In this document: positions 38,201-50,200 of the stretch, piece by piece
Layout of the letters: each line of letters begins with the position of its first letter
Position numbering within the stretch: the stretch's first letter is position 1
Assembly: GCF_021130785.1 (NCBI RefSeq)
Contig: NC_060214.1
Coordinates: forward strand, 105,870,001-105,934,000
DNA length: 64,000 nt
Direction: 5' to 3'
Source: Homalodisca vitripennis
Taxonomy: Eukaryota > Arthropoda > Insecta > Hemiptera > Cicadellidae
Program-made: the position numbers and the translations under genes
Notes under the pieces: generated by a model
The model's input: only the letters and a program-made list of their open reading frames with translations
Told to the model about the DNA's origin: nothing
Database searches by the model: none

Positions 38201-41200
38201 GCAGTTGTTCGAAATGTCCACCTTGATTTTGTATACACTTCATACAACGACTGAGAACAGAATCACAAATGTTTATCAATATAGATTTATCGTTTTTAAC
38301 TAGTTAAAATGCAGGTTTCTGAGTTCGTCAAATTTTGCGGTTTTGAAGCATACACAGTCTTCTTTGTAATACTCCACAGTGAAAAATCACATTAGGTCAG
38401 GTATAGCAAGCGTGCATGCCAATCGATTGTACCACAGTGACCAATCCATTCATTAAATGTGCTATTAAAAAAATCTTGAACTTGGATACCGAAATGTGCT
38501 GAGGCACCATCTTGTTGCCAGATGAGCGAATGTATATTGAAAACGAAATTGTTTCTGAGCTTGGGAACTACTACTTCTTGCAGCGCACCGTAAGTAACTT
38601 TCTGACTTAACATTTCCTTGAAGAAAATAAGGACCAATCAGTGCAGTACTCGAAATACCTCCCCATACCATAACACCAGGTACATTGAGTTCTGCTTAGA
38701 TTACATTATGAGGATTTACATCTGACCAGTACACGCAGTTATGCCGATTAACGCGTCCGTTTAGTTTGAAACATGCCTCATCACACCACAAAATTGATTG
38801 CAGAAATTTGGATCAGCCTCTGAGCAGAATTCCAATTGCCTATTGGAATCATCCTTGTGAAGCGCTTGGAGTAAATATGGACTGCATGATTTAACATTCT
38901 TTGCACTCTTCTTCTTGATATTTCTAGTTCAGCAGATGCCTAATGAGTCGATTTACCGGGACTGGCTACAAAAGGTTGAACAACTGTCTGCAGGTTTTCT
39001 TCGTTCCAAATTGATCGTGGACAACCAATATACTGTCGAGTGGGTATCACGACACCTGAATATTTACCCCTAAATTCTTCAATTATTATAGCAGTATTTT
39101 ATTATACTTCTACCACAACTGAAGGATGTAAACTCGTTGTTGGGTTGTAAACATTTTAAAAACACACAAACAAATAACAGATGCAAAGAGTGTTCCCCCA
39201 ATTAGTACACACTCCCGTTTACAGAATTTTGATACTTGGGCTATAAGTCTTTTAATACTTGAGTTTGAAGTTTTCAAATGAACACCCTGTATACGAAACA
39301 GTTACTACTAACAGACAGGTAGTAGTTAGGTTTTACTCACATGAGTCTGGAACACATACTGTGGGGTCTGGGAAACGTGAAGCAAGCACTACCCTTTGTC
39401 AGCATTTAGTTTTATTCACTGGAAATTACATCAAAATCAGTGTAACGATTCAGGTACTTTATTTTTTATCGCTTCACCCGTTCATTATTATTGTGTCAAT
39501 TCTGCAGTAGACTAAATCCCTATTCGTTCTTCAAAAGAGGGCCATACGTCTCATTTTTGGACTCCACCGATCTCAATCATGTAAAGGTGTTTTTAGAGAA
39601 AATAATTTACTTTTCCTAGTATATAAATTCTGAAATGCTTGACATTTGCCTTTAAAAATAAAGACTTGTTTCTAATAAATCATATAACTTATAACCTCAG
39701 AGATAATAATTCCTTGGCCCTTCCAAACATAGGTCATCCTTCTTTGAAAAACATTTGTTTTATTCCTGCACCAAGCTTTTTAACAACTTGCCCGCAAGGT
39801 TCAAAGAGACCACTAATTTAAACTCTAGGAATAAGTTAAAAAAGTTCTATTTCTTAAAGAATACTACAGCATACATGGTTTTTTAATTGATCAAAACTTT
39901 TAGATTTAAGGTATTTTATATAGTTATAGTAATCATATGTACTGACGATTGTTACGCAATTTACATTGTCAACAACAATAAAGAATTTTGAGTTTGATGT
40001 GAAACATGTCAATAATGTGATATTATAAGAGTATCTTGAGTAACATATTAGTAGCCCTTTTTTATATAAAGTCTACAGCGAGTTAATCCATCCCTTAACA
40101 TTTCCCGTCAGGAGGTGTTGTGTTGCTGTCCTAAAGATGTGATCCACAGAGCGGTGACTCTCCTGAGGACCGTTCTGGACAGAGACAAGAGCGAAGGTCG
40201 GCTGGAGATGAGGCCTCATGTCTGGAGTCGGCTGCCACAAACTCTCTCGGAGCTCACCACTTCACACTTCCAAGATAGAGGTAACATCTCCTCCTCCATC
40301 ACTACCCGTCTAAGTAACTGTACTATGAGTTTGAGAAATTTATGAACAGATACAACAATGCATCAAAAGACCTTACAGATTGTAAAATAGAGGTAGTGCA
40401 CAGATGGACAGACTTTTATTTGACTTTCTGACCTTTCAATCAATTGAGTTATTCCATTATTGGTTCAGAAACCCAGTTTTAATTCACAAGAACCCTTTCA
40501 ATCAAGAATAATTACAAAGATGGGCAGACAGACAGACCCTTTGATCGTTAGACCTCAAAATCGGTATGGTTCTTCAAGGGTATTCAATTAAGAAAGGTAG
40601 CACCAAGGCGCTATAGACCGTGTCAATTTTCCCTTCTTTAAAACAAATCTTAGAGCAATCTTTACAACCAACTTCTAAAATAAATTTTTACAAACAAATA
40701 ATTATTTGCTAAACAAAGAACAATATGGATTTTGGCCAGGCAGATCCAAAATAACACCTAGTGTTGAACTCATTGAATGTAACAGATTCGATTGATGCAG
40801 GGAGAAAAGTTTTAGGAATTTATCACGAGCATTTGACAATATTTCTCTGAAACAGTTATGATCTGAATTGAAAGAACATCAAAATAGAAAAAAGTAGCTC
40901 ATTTGGTTTAATATATATTTAAACAATATAAAGCAGTATGTGGAAATGTAGTAATGGCACATTTATGTTATGTTGTTAATTAATTATTAAGTTCTAAAGC
41001 CCTACGACATCTTCCGTGTCAATGCCTTTGTTCTTCTAATCGGTATTCACATTGTTTGTCATATTCGGTAGCTACACGTTATGCCGCACGCTGCCGCAAA
41101 TTGTAGACATCAAAACATCTAAATCATGAGACCTTTCTGCTCGTGTAATGTTAGTTAAGGTTTGCAGGAATTTGACTTTAGCAGCACGTATGGGACAAAG

Positions 41201-44200
41201 TGTATGAAATAGATAAATAGATTTAATTTTAAAAGGAGTGAAATTATTCATCAACTTATATTCCTTCGGTTTCAACCTTTGTTAATTTATAGAAACATTT
41301 TTATTTTTGCTCTTTGGCATTTGTGATGAAACATCAGCTGTGAGGATTGGCTTACTACTCTTGTTATGATACTTCAGATGTCATGTACTATAGAATGTGA
41401 ACAAAGAAGTAATAAAAAATAAATGAATATTAACTTTTTTGCAGTTTTTCATTGTTTGAAAACACGGATAAAACAACGTTTTCTAAAAATGAAACTTAGC
41501 TAGATTGGTTTATCACCCTCGAAACAGTGTCAACTACAACTAAGTTACTATAATTAAAGTAATGAACCTTTCATAACAATGACATGTTCATATATATAAT
41601 ACTATGTATATAATTAATTCATATACCAGGTGTCCCACAAAGAGGTTTAAACGTTTGGTTTTATATTACTTGTCCATTTATTCATGGAATATTTCAAACT
41701 CTACACAATTCATTAAATAGATCTTAAAAATATTCTGTGAAAATTTCAGCTCTCTAGCAGTTTTTGAAACAAAATTGTGGCATTTCAGTCAGAAAAAACC
41801 TAATTAAAAAACCTACAATTACAGTCCAAAATTATTCTAACCATCCATCCACAGTGACACACTGATAACAGCTCTTAACTAATGAATCGTAAGCTCTTAC
41901 AAGGAAATTCTGCGGCATCCGGAGAAGTTCCACTTCAATTTATTGTTTTAATTCCTGTGATTTCGGTTTACCTTGTCAAAAGTAATAGGTCACACATAAA
42001 CATCAGTAAAACTCTAATTGAGGAGGTTAGGTTATGTTTTTATAGCACAAGCAATATTCTTCAAACAAACAGCTGTTTCAACAATGAGCGTTATTAAACA
42101 ACTGTTCTTTAAAACTGCAACATAGTAATCAAATCGTGTAATTCAAGCAATTAATTTTAATAGGAAGCAAAATGGTAAAATTTTCTTTTTTAAATATTTT
42201 GAATGTGTAAATAAACGTTTTGCAGAATTTAGATAGTATTTTTAATACATACCAGATCCTTTATAATTGACTCTCCTTCCATCTTGTTACTGTACCAAGT
42301 TATCCACTTTTTCTAATATTTATGTTTTTTTTCAGTGTGGAACACAGGGTGTCTGGTCTATATAGCGTGCAAGGCCATACCCGTCATCCCCGACCTCGTG
42401 TTAATGTTGCAGATCAGCCACCAGGTGAAGAAGATATTCAGCAAGTCTATTGTTGATACTACTGCGAGTCACATCCTGCATGCTGAGTTATTCAAACTGG
42501 TGCATATCATCATTGTCACTACAACCAAAGTGAAGGACTACAGAGGTAATGTGCAAAGACCAGGATATAATTGATTAGTTGAAGGGGAGTGGCTTAAATG
42601 GTTACGTACACATTCTCTCTGACTGTGATGATCTGATGGCTTATATGATTATTTAAACTTTCCATTTAACTATGATGATCTGACGGCTTACATAGTTACG
42701 TACACTTTCTCTCTGACAGTGATGCTCTGATGGCTAATATGGTTACGTACACTTTCTGTCTAAATGTGATGTTCTGATGGCTTACATAGTTACGTATACT
42801 TTCTCTCTGACAGTGATGATCTGATGGCTTATATGATTATTTAAACTTTCCGTTTAACCATGATGATCTGATGGCTTACATAATTACGTACACTTTCTCT
42901 CTGACAGTGATGCTCTGATGGCTAATATGGTTATGTACACTTTCTGTCTAACTGTGATGATCTGATGGCTTACCATGAAGGCTTACAAGATAATATTATA
43001 TACTTTCTCCCTGATAGTGATACCGTGAAAGCTTTCATGATTGTGTACACTTTCTCTCTGATTGTGATACTATAAAGGCTTACAAGATTATATTATATAC
43101 TTTCTCCCTGATAGTGATATCGTGAAAGTTTTCATGATTGTGTACACTTTCTCTCTGATTGTGATACTATAAAGGCTTACAAGATTATATTATATACTTT
43201 CTCCCTGATAGTGATACCGTGAAAGCTTTCATGATTGTGTACACTTTCTCTCTGATTGTGATACTATAAAGGCTTACAAGATTATATTATATACTTTCTC
43301 CCTGATAGTGATACCGTGAAAGCTTTCATGATTGTGTACACTTTCTCTCTGATTGTGAAACTATGAAGGCTTACAAGATTATATTATATACTTTCTCCCT
43401 GATAGTGATACCGTGAAAGCTTTCATGATTGTGTACACTTTCTCTCTGATTGTGATACTATGAAGGCTTACAAGATTATATTATATACTTTCTCCCTGAT
43501 AGTGATACCGTGAAAGCTTACATGATTGTGTACACTTTCTCTCTGATTGTGATACTATGAAGGCTTACAAGATTATATTATATACTTTCTCCCTGATAGT
43601 GATACCGTGAAAGCTTACATGATTGTGTACACTTTCTCTCTGATTGTGATACTGTGAAAGCTTACTTTGGTATTTGCTGTACAGTCATATTTAGTAAGCA
43701 AAAAACAATCTTAGAATGTTGTTCATTCAATATGGACTCAAAGTGGTCTGCCAATTGTTAAATCTAGTTTTGAGGTTATAACACAAAGTTGCAGCGTCAG
43801 CTGTTAAGCCCTATCCCAGAGATGATTATTATTCTTTTATTTAGTTTTAAAAGGAGAGGCCAATCCCCTTTTAAGCCTTATTATGCTCGTTGTTATGGAC
43901 TTTGAATTTGAATCTGCTTTATAACTAGCTCAGGTCCAAAGTCCAACAACTTACTGTCCTAGAAATACCAAACTAGTTTTACTAGTTTCTTCCACTACAC
44001 CGATTTGCCTCATATAGCCTGAATATCACCCCAAGATTAACTTTCTCCTAAATTGAACAATTATAATGGGTGGTAACCACTAAAATGACAATGATCTCAA
44101 AGACTTCTCATTTCAATGATCTCTAAAAAAATTAACATTGTAAATAAGATTGTAAAATATAAAAACACAGTGATGATATAATTGTCTCGGATGAGTAAAA

Positions 44201-47200
44201 TATTTTTACATTTACGAGGGTAATTCGGAAAGTAAGGTCCGGTTTTTTTATTTTAAAAAAACCACACCAGATTTTTTCAAGAAACTTGTTTTATTTGATT
44301 CCTGACATCAATCACTATTTTTGTACACAATTTCCACTTTTGTGTAAACACTTGTCATAACGATCTACAAGTTTTTGAATGCCGGTATCATAGAAGTCGG
44401 CCACCTGCGACGATAACCAGTCTTGTTAACCACATTAACCGGTGACGTTGAGTGACGCCACTCCATTGACTGGCGTTTCGTTTCTGGGGTTATGTGGGAA
44501 ACCCATGTCTCGTCACCCATCACAATGTGGTCTAAAAGGTTATCCCCTTTCTGATGATATTGGATCAAAAATTCAAGAACAATACCCATTCTTCTTTTTT
44601 TGTGTTCCTCAGTAAGCAGCCTGGGGACCCAACGTGAGCACAATTTGCGAAAATCCAAAATTTCAGAAACAATTTTAAACAACGTGCTCACGTTTGGAAA
44701 TTCTATTGCTAATGAAGAAACAGTGAATCGCCGATCTTCACGAATTTTTTCATCGACGGCTTTCACCAAATCTTCGGTGATCACTGACGGCCGACCAGAT
44801 CGTGGTTCGTCATGGACATTTTCCCGTCCATCTTTAAAACCTCTCATCCACTTCCGCACTTTGCTGTCACTCATTGCATTTGGACAGTACACTTCACTTA
44901 TCTGTCGATGAATATCCGCTGCTGAAACGTTACTTGCTGTCAAAAACCGTATCACAGACCGTATTTCACAGTCGGCGGGACGTTCAATAGTTTTAAACAT
45001 TTTAAAAAGGCACAGACAACAGCAGACTACAACGATTTCACTGCAAATGGCGTTGTTCTGCGCGCAATGCATACCGGGAGTCAGGGCGCATGCGCATTTC
45101 GCTGCTCGCTTACTGTTTGTCTGGTTAACGCGAATCATACCTTACTTTCCGAATTACCCTCGTAGAATGAAATTCATGTATATGCTACACTGTTATATTA
45201 TTAATTGATACAATCTATTACTCCAGTATAGAACTGATGATTGATATTTCATTGTTGTAACAGTTATGAAAATGTATCTCCAGGACTCGGCTCTACTCCA
45301 GGCTCTGCTGATAAGTCTCAGTTCTGACAACAAGTTTGTAACTATACCGGCTCTGCGACTGTTGTCACAACTGCAGTACTTGCAGAAACAGTACAATGTC
45401 CAGGTAATAGTTTAAGATTCTCTGTTGTATATTTTGTTGTAATATTTCTCATACTAGACTGTCAGGTGCACTATTTTAACAGGGCTATAGGACGGTTGTA
45501 CGGTGGTGAAATAACAAAATCAAATTTTATCAAGTATAAATTCAAACCACACCAGTGTATATTTACGAGCTTAAAATTTGTAAAACCTTGCAGACTATGG
45601 TGGGGTTCATGTTAACTAAAGGAATAAAGATGAGTAAATCATGAATTTACTTCCATAATACACTAGCTGTTATAGAATATTTTCAATTAAAAGAATTAGA
45701 AATGAGGCAACATGCTAACCTAAACTGCAAAACAATACCAATGTACCAATGGTTTTACTCACCCAAAAATGATGTATGGATATCAAAAAAATTCATTGAA
45801 GATGTCCAAGTACAGCTGTTATCTGGAATTAATTGCATTTACTGCTAGTCAGTGTAAAAGCTCTCAGTGTATTAAAAATAGAACTTAAGCAATGTTCTAT
45901 AGATGTTGTTTTACTCTGCAGGAATTCTGTCATAGTTCAGAGTGAATGGCTATAATAAATTAGTGTATTATTTAACATATTTCACATATAACTGTAATTG
46001 TTGACAAAACAGAAGACCGAATCGAATTAAGATTGATTTCTTAGACCTGCAGTATGCTTGTGTGTTTATGTGCGTGTATTAAATTGAATTATGTTGTATT
46101 GTAAATTTACATATACAGTAAGTATTATTTTACTTCTTTCTCTTAGAATTAACAATCCTGTACACAAAACTACTTAACACGTTTACTGCGGGCGGTAACT
46201 CTGGTTACCATAGAGCCTCTGTTCTGAAATTAGGTCAGTGTGGCCAGCACTAGAGCTATCACAATGCTGTATTTCTTGCTCCTCAGGAGGTACTTTTTTC
46301 ACATTTTTATGCACTTCGTTTTCAGACTAGACTTTTTCATTATTTTTAATGATTTTTAAAGTTTTTATAGTAGTAAGTGATTGTGCAACACAATGAATCT
46401 TCCCCCGGGACCAAGTGGTGTACAAAATCCAAGTTCTAAGCGTACAACAGAGCCAGTATTGAGTTTAGACAATGAGGATGACAACATGGATGTAATGAAG
46501 TACCAGACAGACTCGGAAGTTGAGGATCCTGATTACGAGACCAACCCACCCCAATAGAGCGCTCACAACTGGATTGGAATACATTTTTATAAACGCTCAC
46601 AACCAGATTGGAATACATTTTTATAAACGCTCACAACCAGATTGGAATACATTTTTATAAATTTATGTACTACAATATTTTTTGTATCCTTTCAAGTAAA
46701 CATTTAAATATATTTTTTTATAATTACTCACCACATATTTGTAAATAATAACTGAATTTGAGTGAGTTAGCGGAGATTTATATAAATTTTGTCACATTTT
46801 TATAAACTTTTATATTCATTTTGGTTTGCACATTTACGTATATATATTGTTTGTTTGTCTAAAACGAATAAAATACAGTTCAATTAGCTACGATGTATTC
46901 ATTTGGAGTATTCCCACTGCCATAAAAGGGCGTTCCCTAGTGCGAGCGGTAACTAGAATTACCAGCTGGCAAGGAAGACTGTCCTCAGGAGCTAGTGGTA
47001 ACCACAGTTACCGTTACATTCCCAAAATGGTAGAGAGTTATAATTTTTGTGAATTATGAGTAATTTTCAAATATTTCTATCATATTTCATCCAAAAGTAA
47101 GTAAAAACATATTTTAAAAGTTTAAGCGTATATGGAACTCTATATAGGGATTTTTAGCAGCGAATGTGTTAGCTTCCAAGATAAATGTTTCAAATAACCC

Positions 47201-50200
47201 CAGTTTTATGAGGACTATATTTATTTCAGATGACGAGTTCGATCTATCTCACGGGAGAAGTGCTTCTACAGCTGATGTCCTCCCCTAGCGGCGATGTAAT
47301 GTTCTACAGCCTCGACTTGTTCTCCCGCCTGTGCATGAGCAGTGAAATCAAACCTGTGGTGACTCTCAACAAAGACATGGCTAACAATATAGTCCTAGCT
47401 CTCAGCTTGGACTTCCAGGGAGCCACTGTTAGGGTAGGTGAAATCTTAACTATGTCAATCCTCAAAGGCTTTTGGGCTATATTTATAAATCTTTGAAACA
47501 GACGTGTATTTAAAAGCCGTCATTTCTAAATAGTATGGAATTTGATTTTACATCATAGAAATGTGGAATTTTAGCACTTTTGTTCGATATACTGTTCTTT
47601 TAGTTTTTTGCAAATTACTGATTATACAATTTTGTACCAAAAAATGTAGTAGAATGGTTATAAGCGAGTTAAGTAGCCTGTTTAAAGACCTTCATGGACG
47701 ATGCATAATATGAAAGGATTAAATACAATTGCCACCAAGGAATTCTAAATGTTGTCCTTGAAGATTTAACATTCATTTAACATTTATAAGTTAGGTAGAC
47801 AAGATACAATCCTTTATTAAAAAAAAATCATTGAGATATGTTACAGAGTCAAAGTATGTCAGAATAGATGGATGTTTTGTAAAGTCATGGATTGTAATTC
47901 CATGAGTAGAATTCCCCAAGTATGTAGAAGGCCTGGTTCTGTAGCCAATGGTGAAGGATTCTCCTCATGGTTCTTGGGTTGTCATCTTTCAGGTAGTCAG
48001 GCAGCAAGTTGGACAGCTTCATTCCAGCATACGACAGCTTTTTTTCAAATAAGGCAGTTCAGTGAATAGGGAGTGTATAGTCTCTTGCTTGTCTGGTGAA
48101 GTGATTGTGTAGATGCCTTTGTTTAGGATGTCTTGGTTCTGCAATGCATAATGGTTTCCAGGATGTAGATGGAAGTTTTCGAAAGATTGTAACTGTTGAC
48201 TCTGCCAAGTCTCTACATTTTAGAAACGTCATACTGTATGCTTAAATGCACCTTGACCAACGGACGGGAAGTTCACTTGTACGAGACAAGAGGTAGAGAA
48301 AACTACAGAACCAAGAGACACAGGACGGTAGTTCATGAACGTTTGCCCTCTCAGGCAGGAATTCATCTTATCAACAGCTTGCCAAATGAAATTTAAAATT
48401 CGCCTACGCATAAAGCATTTAAAACTCGTTTGAAACGCTGTTTAGTGTACAACGCTTTTTATAGCGTGAACGAGTTTATGGCGTATAACTGGGAGACCGC
48501 ACAATCAGAAGACTTACTCTCGAATTGAGGTGGGTAAAAAATTGGTGATGAATGGAGCAGAGTGTCAAAAATGTATGTATGAATGAGAGTTTGATGTAGC
48601 ATGTGTGTCAAAATTATTAGATACTTGACGTTTGCTAAACAAATGTACTTTTTGTCTCCGCAATAAATACTTGACTATTGACTAACTGTCAATAATTTCC
48701 AGTCTTTAAATAGGTTTCTGCAGCTCTCTCTGGGTCCTATTCCTGCCATTATCCTTAGTCCTTTCTTGTGCATAATTAGGACACGAAGAAGGTTTCCATC
48801 TAAAGAACCACCCCCAGACAGTTATTCCATAACGCAAATGGCTTTCAAAAAGTGCATTGTATGTGAATAGAGCTCAGCTAAGCTTAAGGCATAAGCTGTC
48901 TAGGTGACTTTTCCAGCTCAGGCTCTTATGAAGTGTTATGCCTAGATGTTTAACATCGTTAGCTGCTTGGAGGCCTGGCAGTTCACTTATAACTACCAAA
49001 TGATATTTGTTTTGTTTTATTTTGATTGAAAACAAGATCATTTTTAACTTTATATTCTAGGGCCAAACTGAAGGCAGTCTTTTTAGTTTAGATAGGAAAA
49101 TGCATTGCTCCATGGACATATTTGAGATTTCAACAAGTGGGATTATTAGTTCATCTGAGCAATACATAAGGATCTTAGTTGATAACTCGTCAATCCCTGC
49201 AGAAGTTAAGTTTTTCAGAGATTTTATTGTCTTTTCAACTTGAAATTGAATGTTGTCAGGGTGTGTTCCTTAGTAGAGTCAATGTTGTTGAACTCACTAA
49301 AAACTTCATTTCTAAGGGGAGCACTTTACTGTAGTTGTTAAGTGTCTGAAATTAAGTTAAAAGGAAATTAACACCAATGGTTTTTTGTAAATCAAACTGT
49401 TAATGGTATGGTTTTATTAACACCATGAATGTGGATGGAAGGCATCCTTACCATGGCTGTGTATCACCAGTGGTGCATGGAAGGGATCTCAGCCATATAT
49501 GTGTGTCACCAGTGGTGCATGGGAGAAATCTCTTTAATGGCTGTGTGTCTCGAGTGGTACATGGAAGTGATCTCAACCATGGTTGCATGTCACCAGTTGT
49601 ACATGGGAGAGAACTGTTTCGGGAAGTTCATCTGAAGGTAATCTTCACAGAGCTCTTCTTTTGCAGAAAAAAGCAGTTAGAATAATGGCAGGACTAGGAC
49701 CTAGAGAGAGCTGCAGAAACATTTACAAAGACTGGAATCTACTTACAGTAGCTTAAATTTACATACTGGAAGCCATTTTGTACTCCATAACAAAAGACCC
49801 TCCGAAACAAAGCCACCTGCACAACCATTAAACCAGGCAAGCAGAAGATTATTCACTACCAGTCCACAGAACAGTCTTATTTGAAAAAAAACCATCATAT
49901 GCTGGATTGAAACTGTTCAACAAACTACCACAACATATGAATGAATATCTAAAGGACCACAATCCAAGAGCCATGAAGAAGACCCTTCAGAGTTGGCTAC
50001 AAGACAAGGCTTTCTACACGCTGGACGAGCTCTACTCATGGAATGATGAACCTGACTGACTAAAGAATTTTGTTAACGACACTGTAACATATCTTAATGA
50101 TATTGTTAATAAAGAATATTGTCTATTGTCTATCACTCCAATGGCTGTAAGTCGCCAGTTGTATTTGAGAGAGTTCTCTTTAATGGTTGTGTGTCACCAG

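Larger units (their letters stand above)
46174..47172 (+). mobile_element. piggyBac-like element with N-terminal transposase remnant
   Basis: The left end TTAACACGTTTACTGCGGGC starts at a TTAA. The right end reads GCAGCGAATGTGTTAG, its imperfect complement with TTAA mutated to TTAG. Subterminal blocks GGTAACTCTGGTTACC, GGTAACTAGAATTACC and GGTAACCACAGTTACC recur near both ends. An acidic 54-residue frame at 46393-46557 resembles a piggyBac transposase N-terminus; the catalytic part is deleted. Confidence 0.65.

Noticed and set aside
42590..43665. CRISPR-like or operator-like array
   Set aside because: Repeats are directly adjacent without unique spacers, and the context is a eukaryotic intron; it is a minisatellite.
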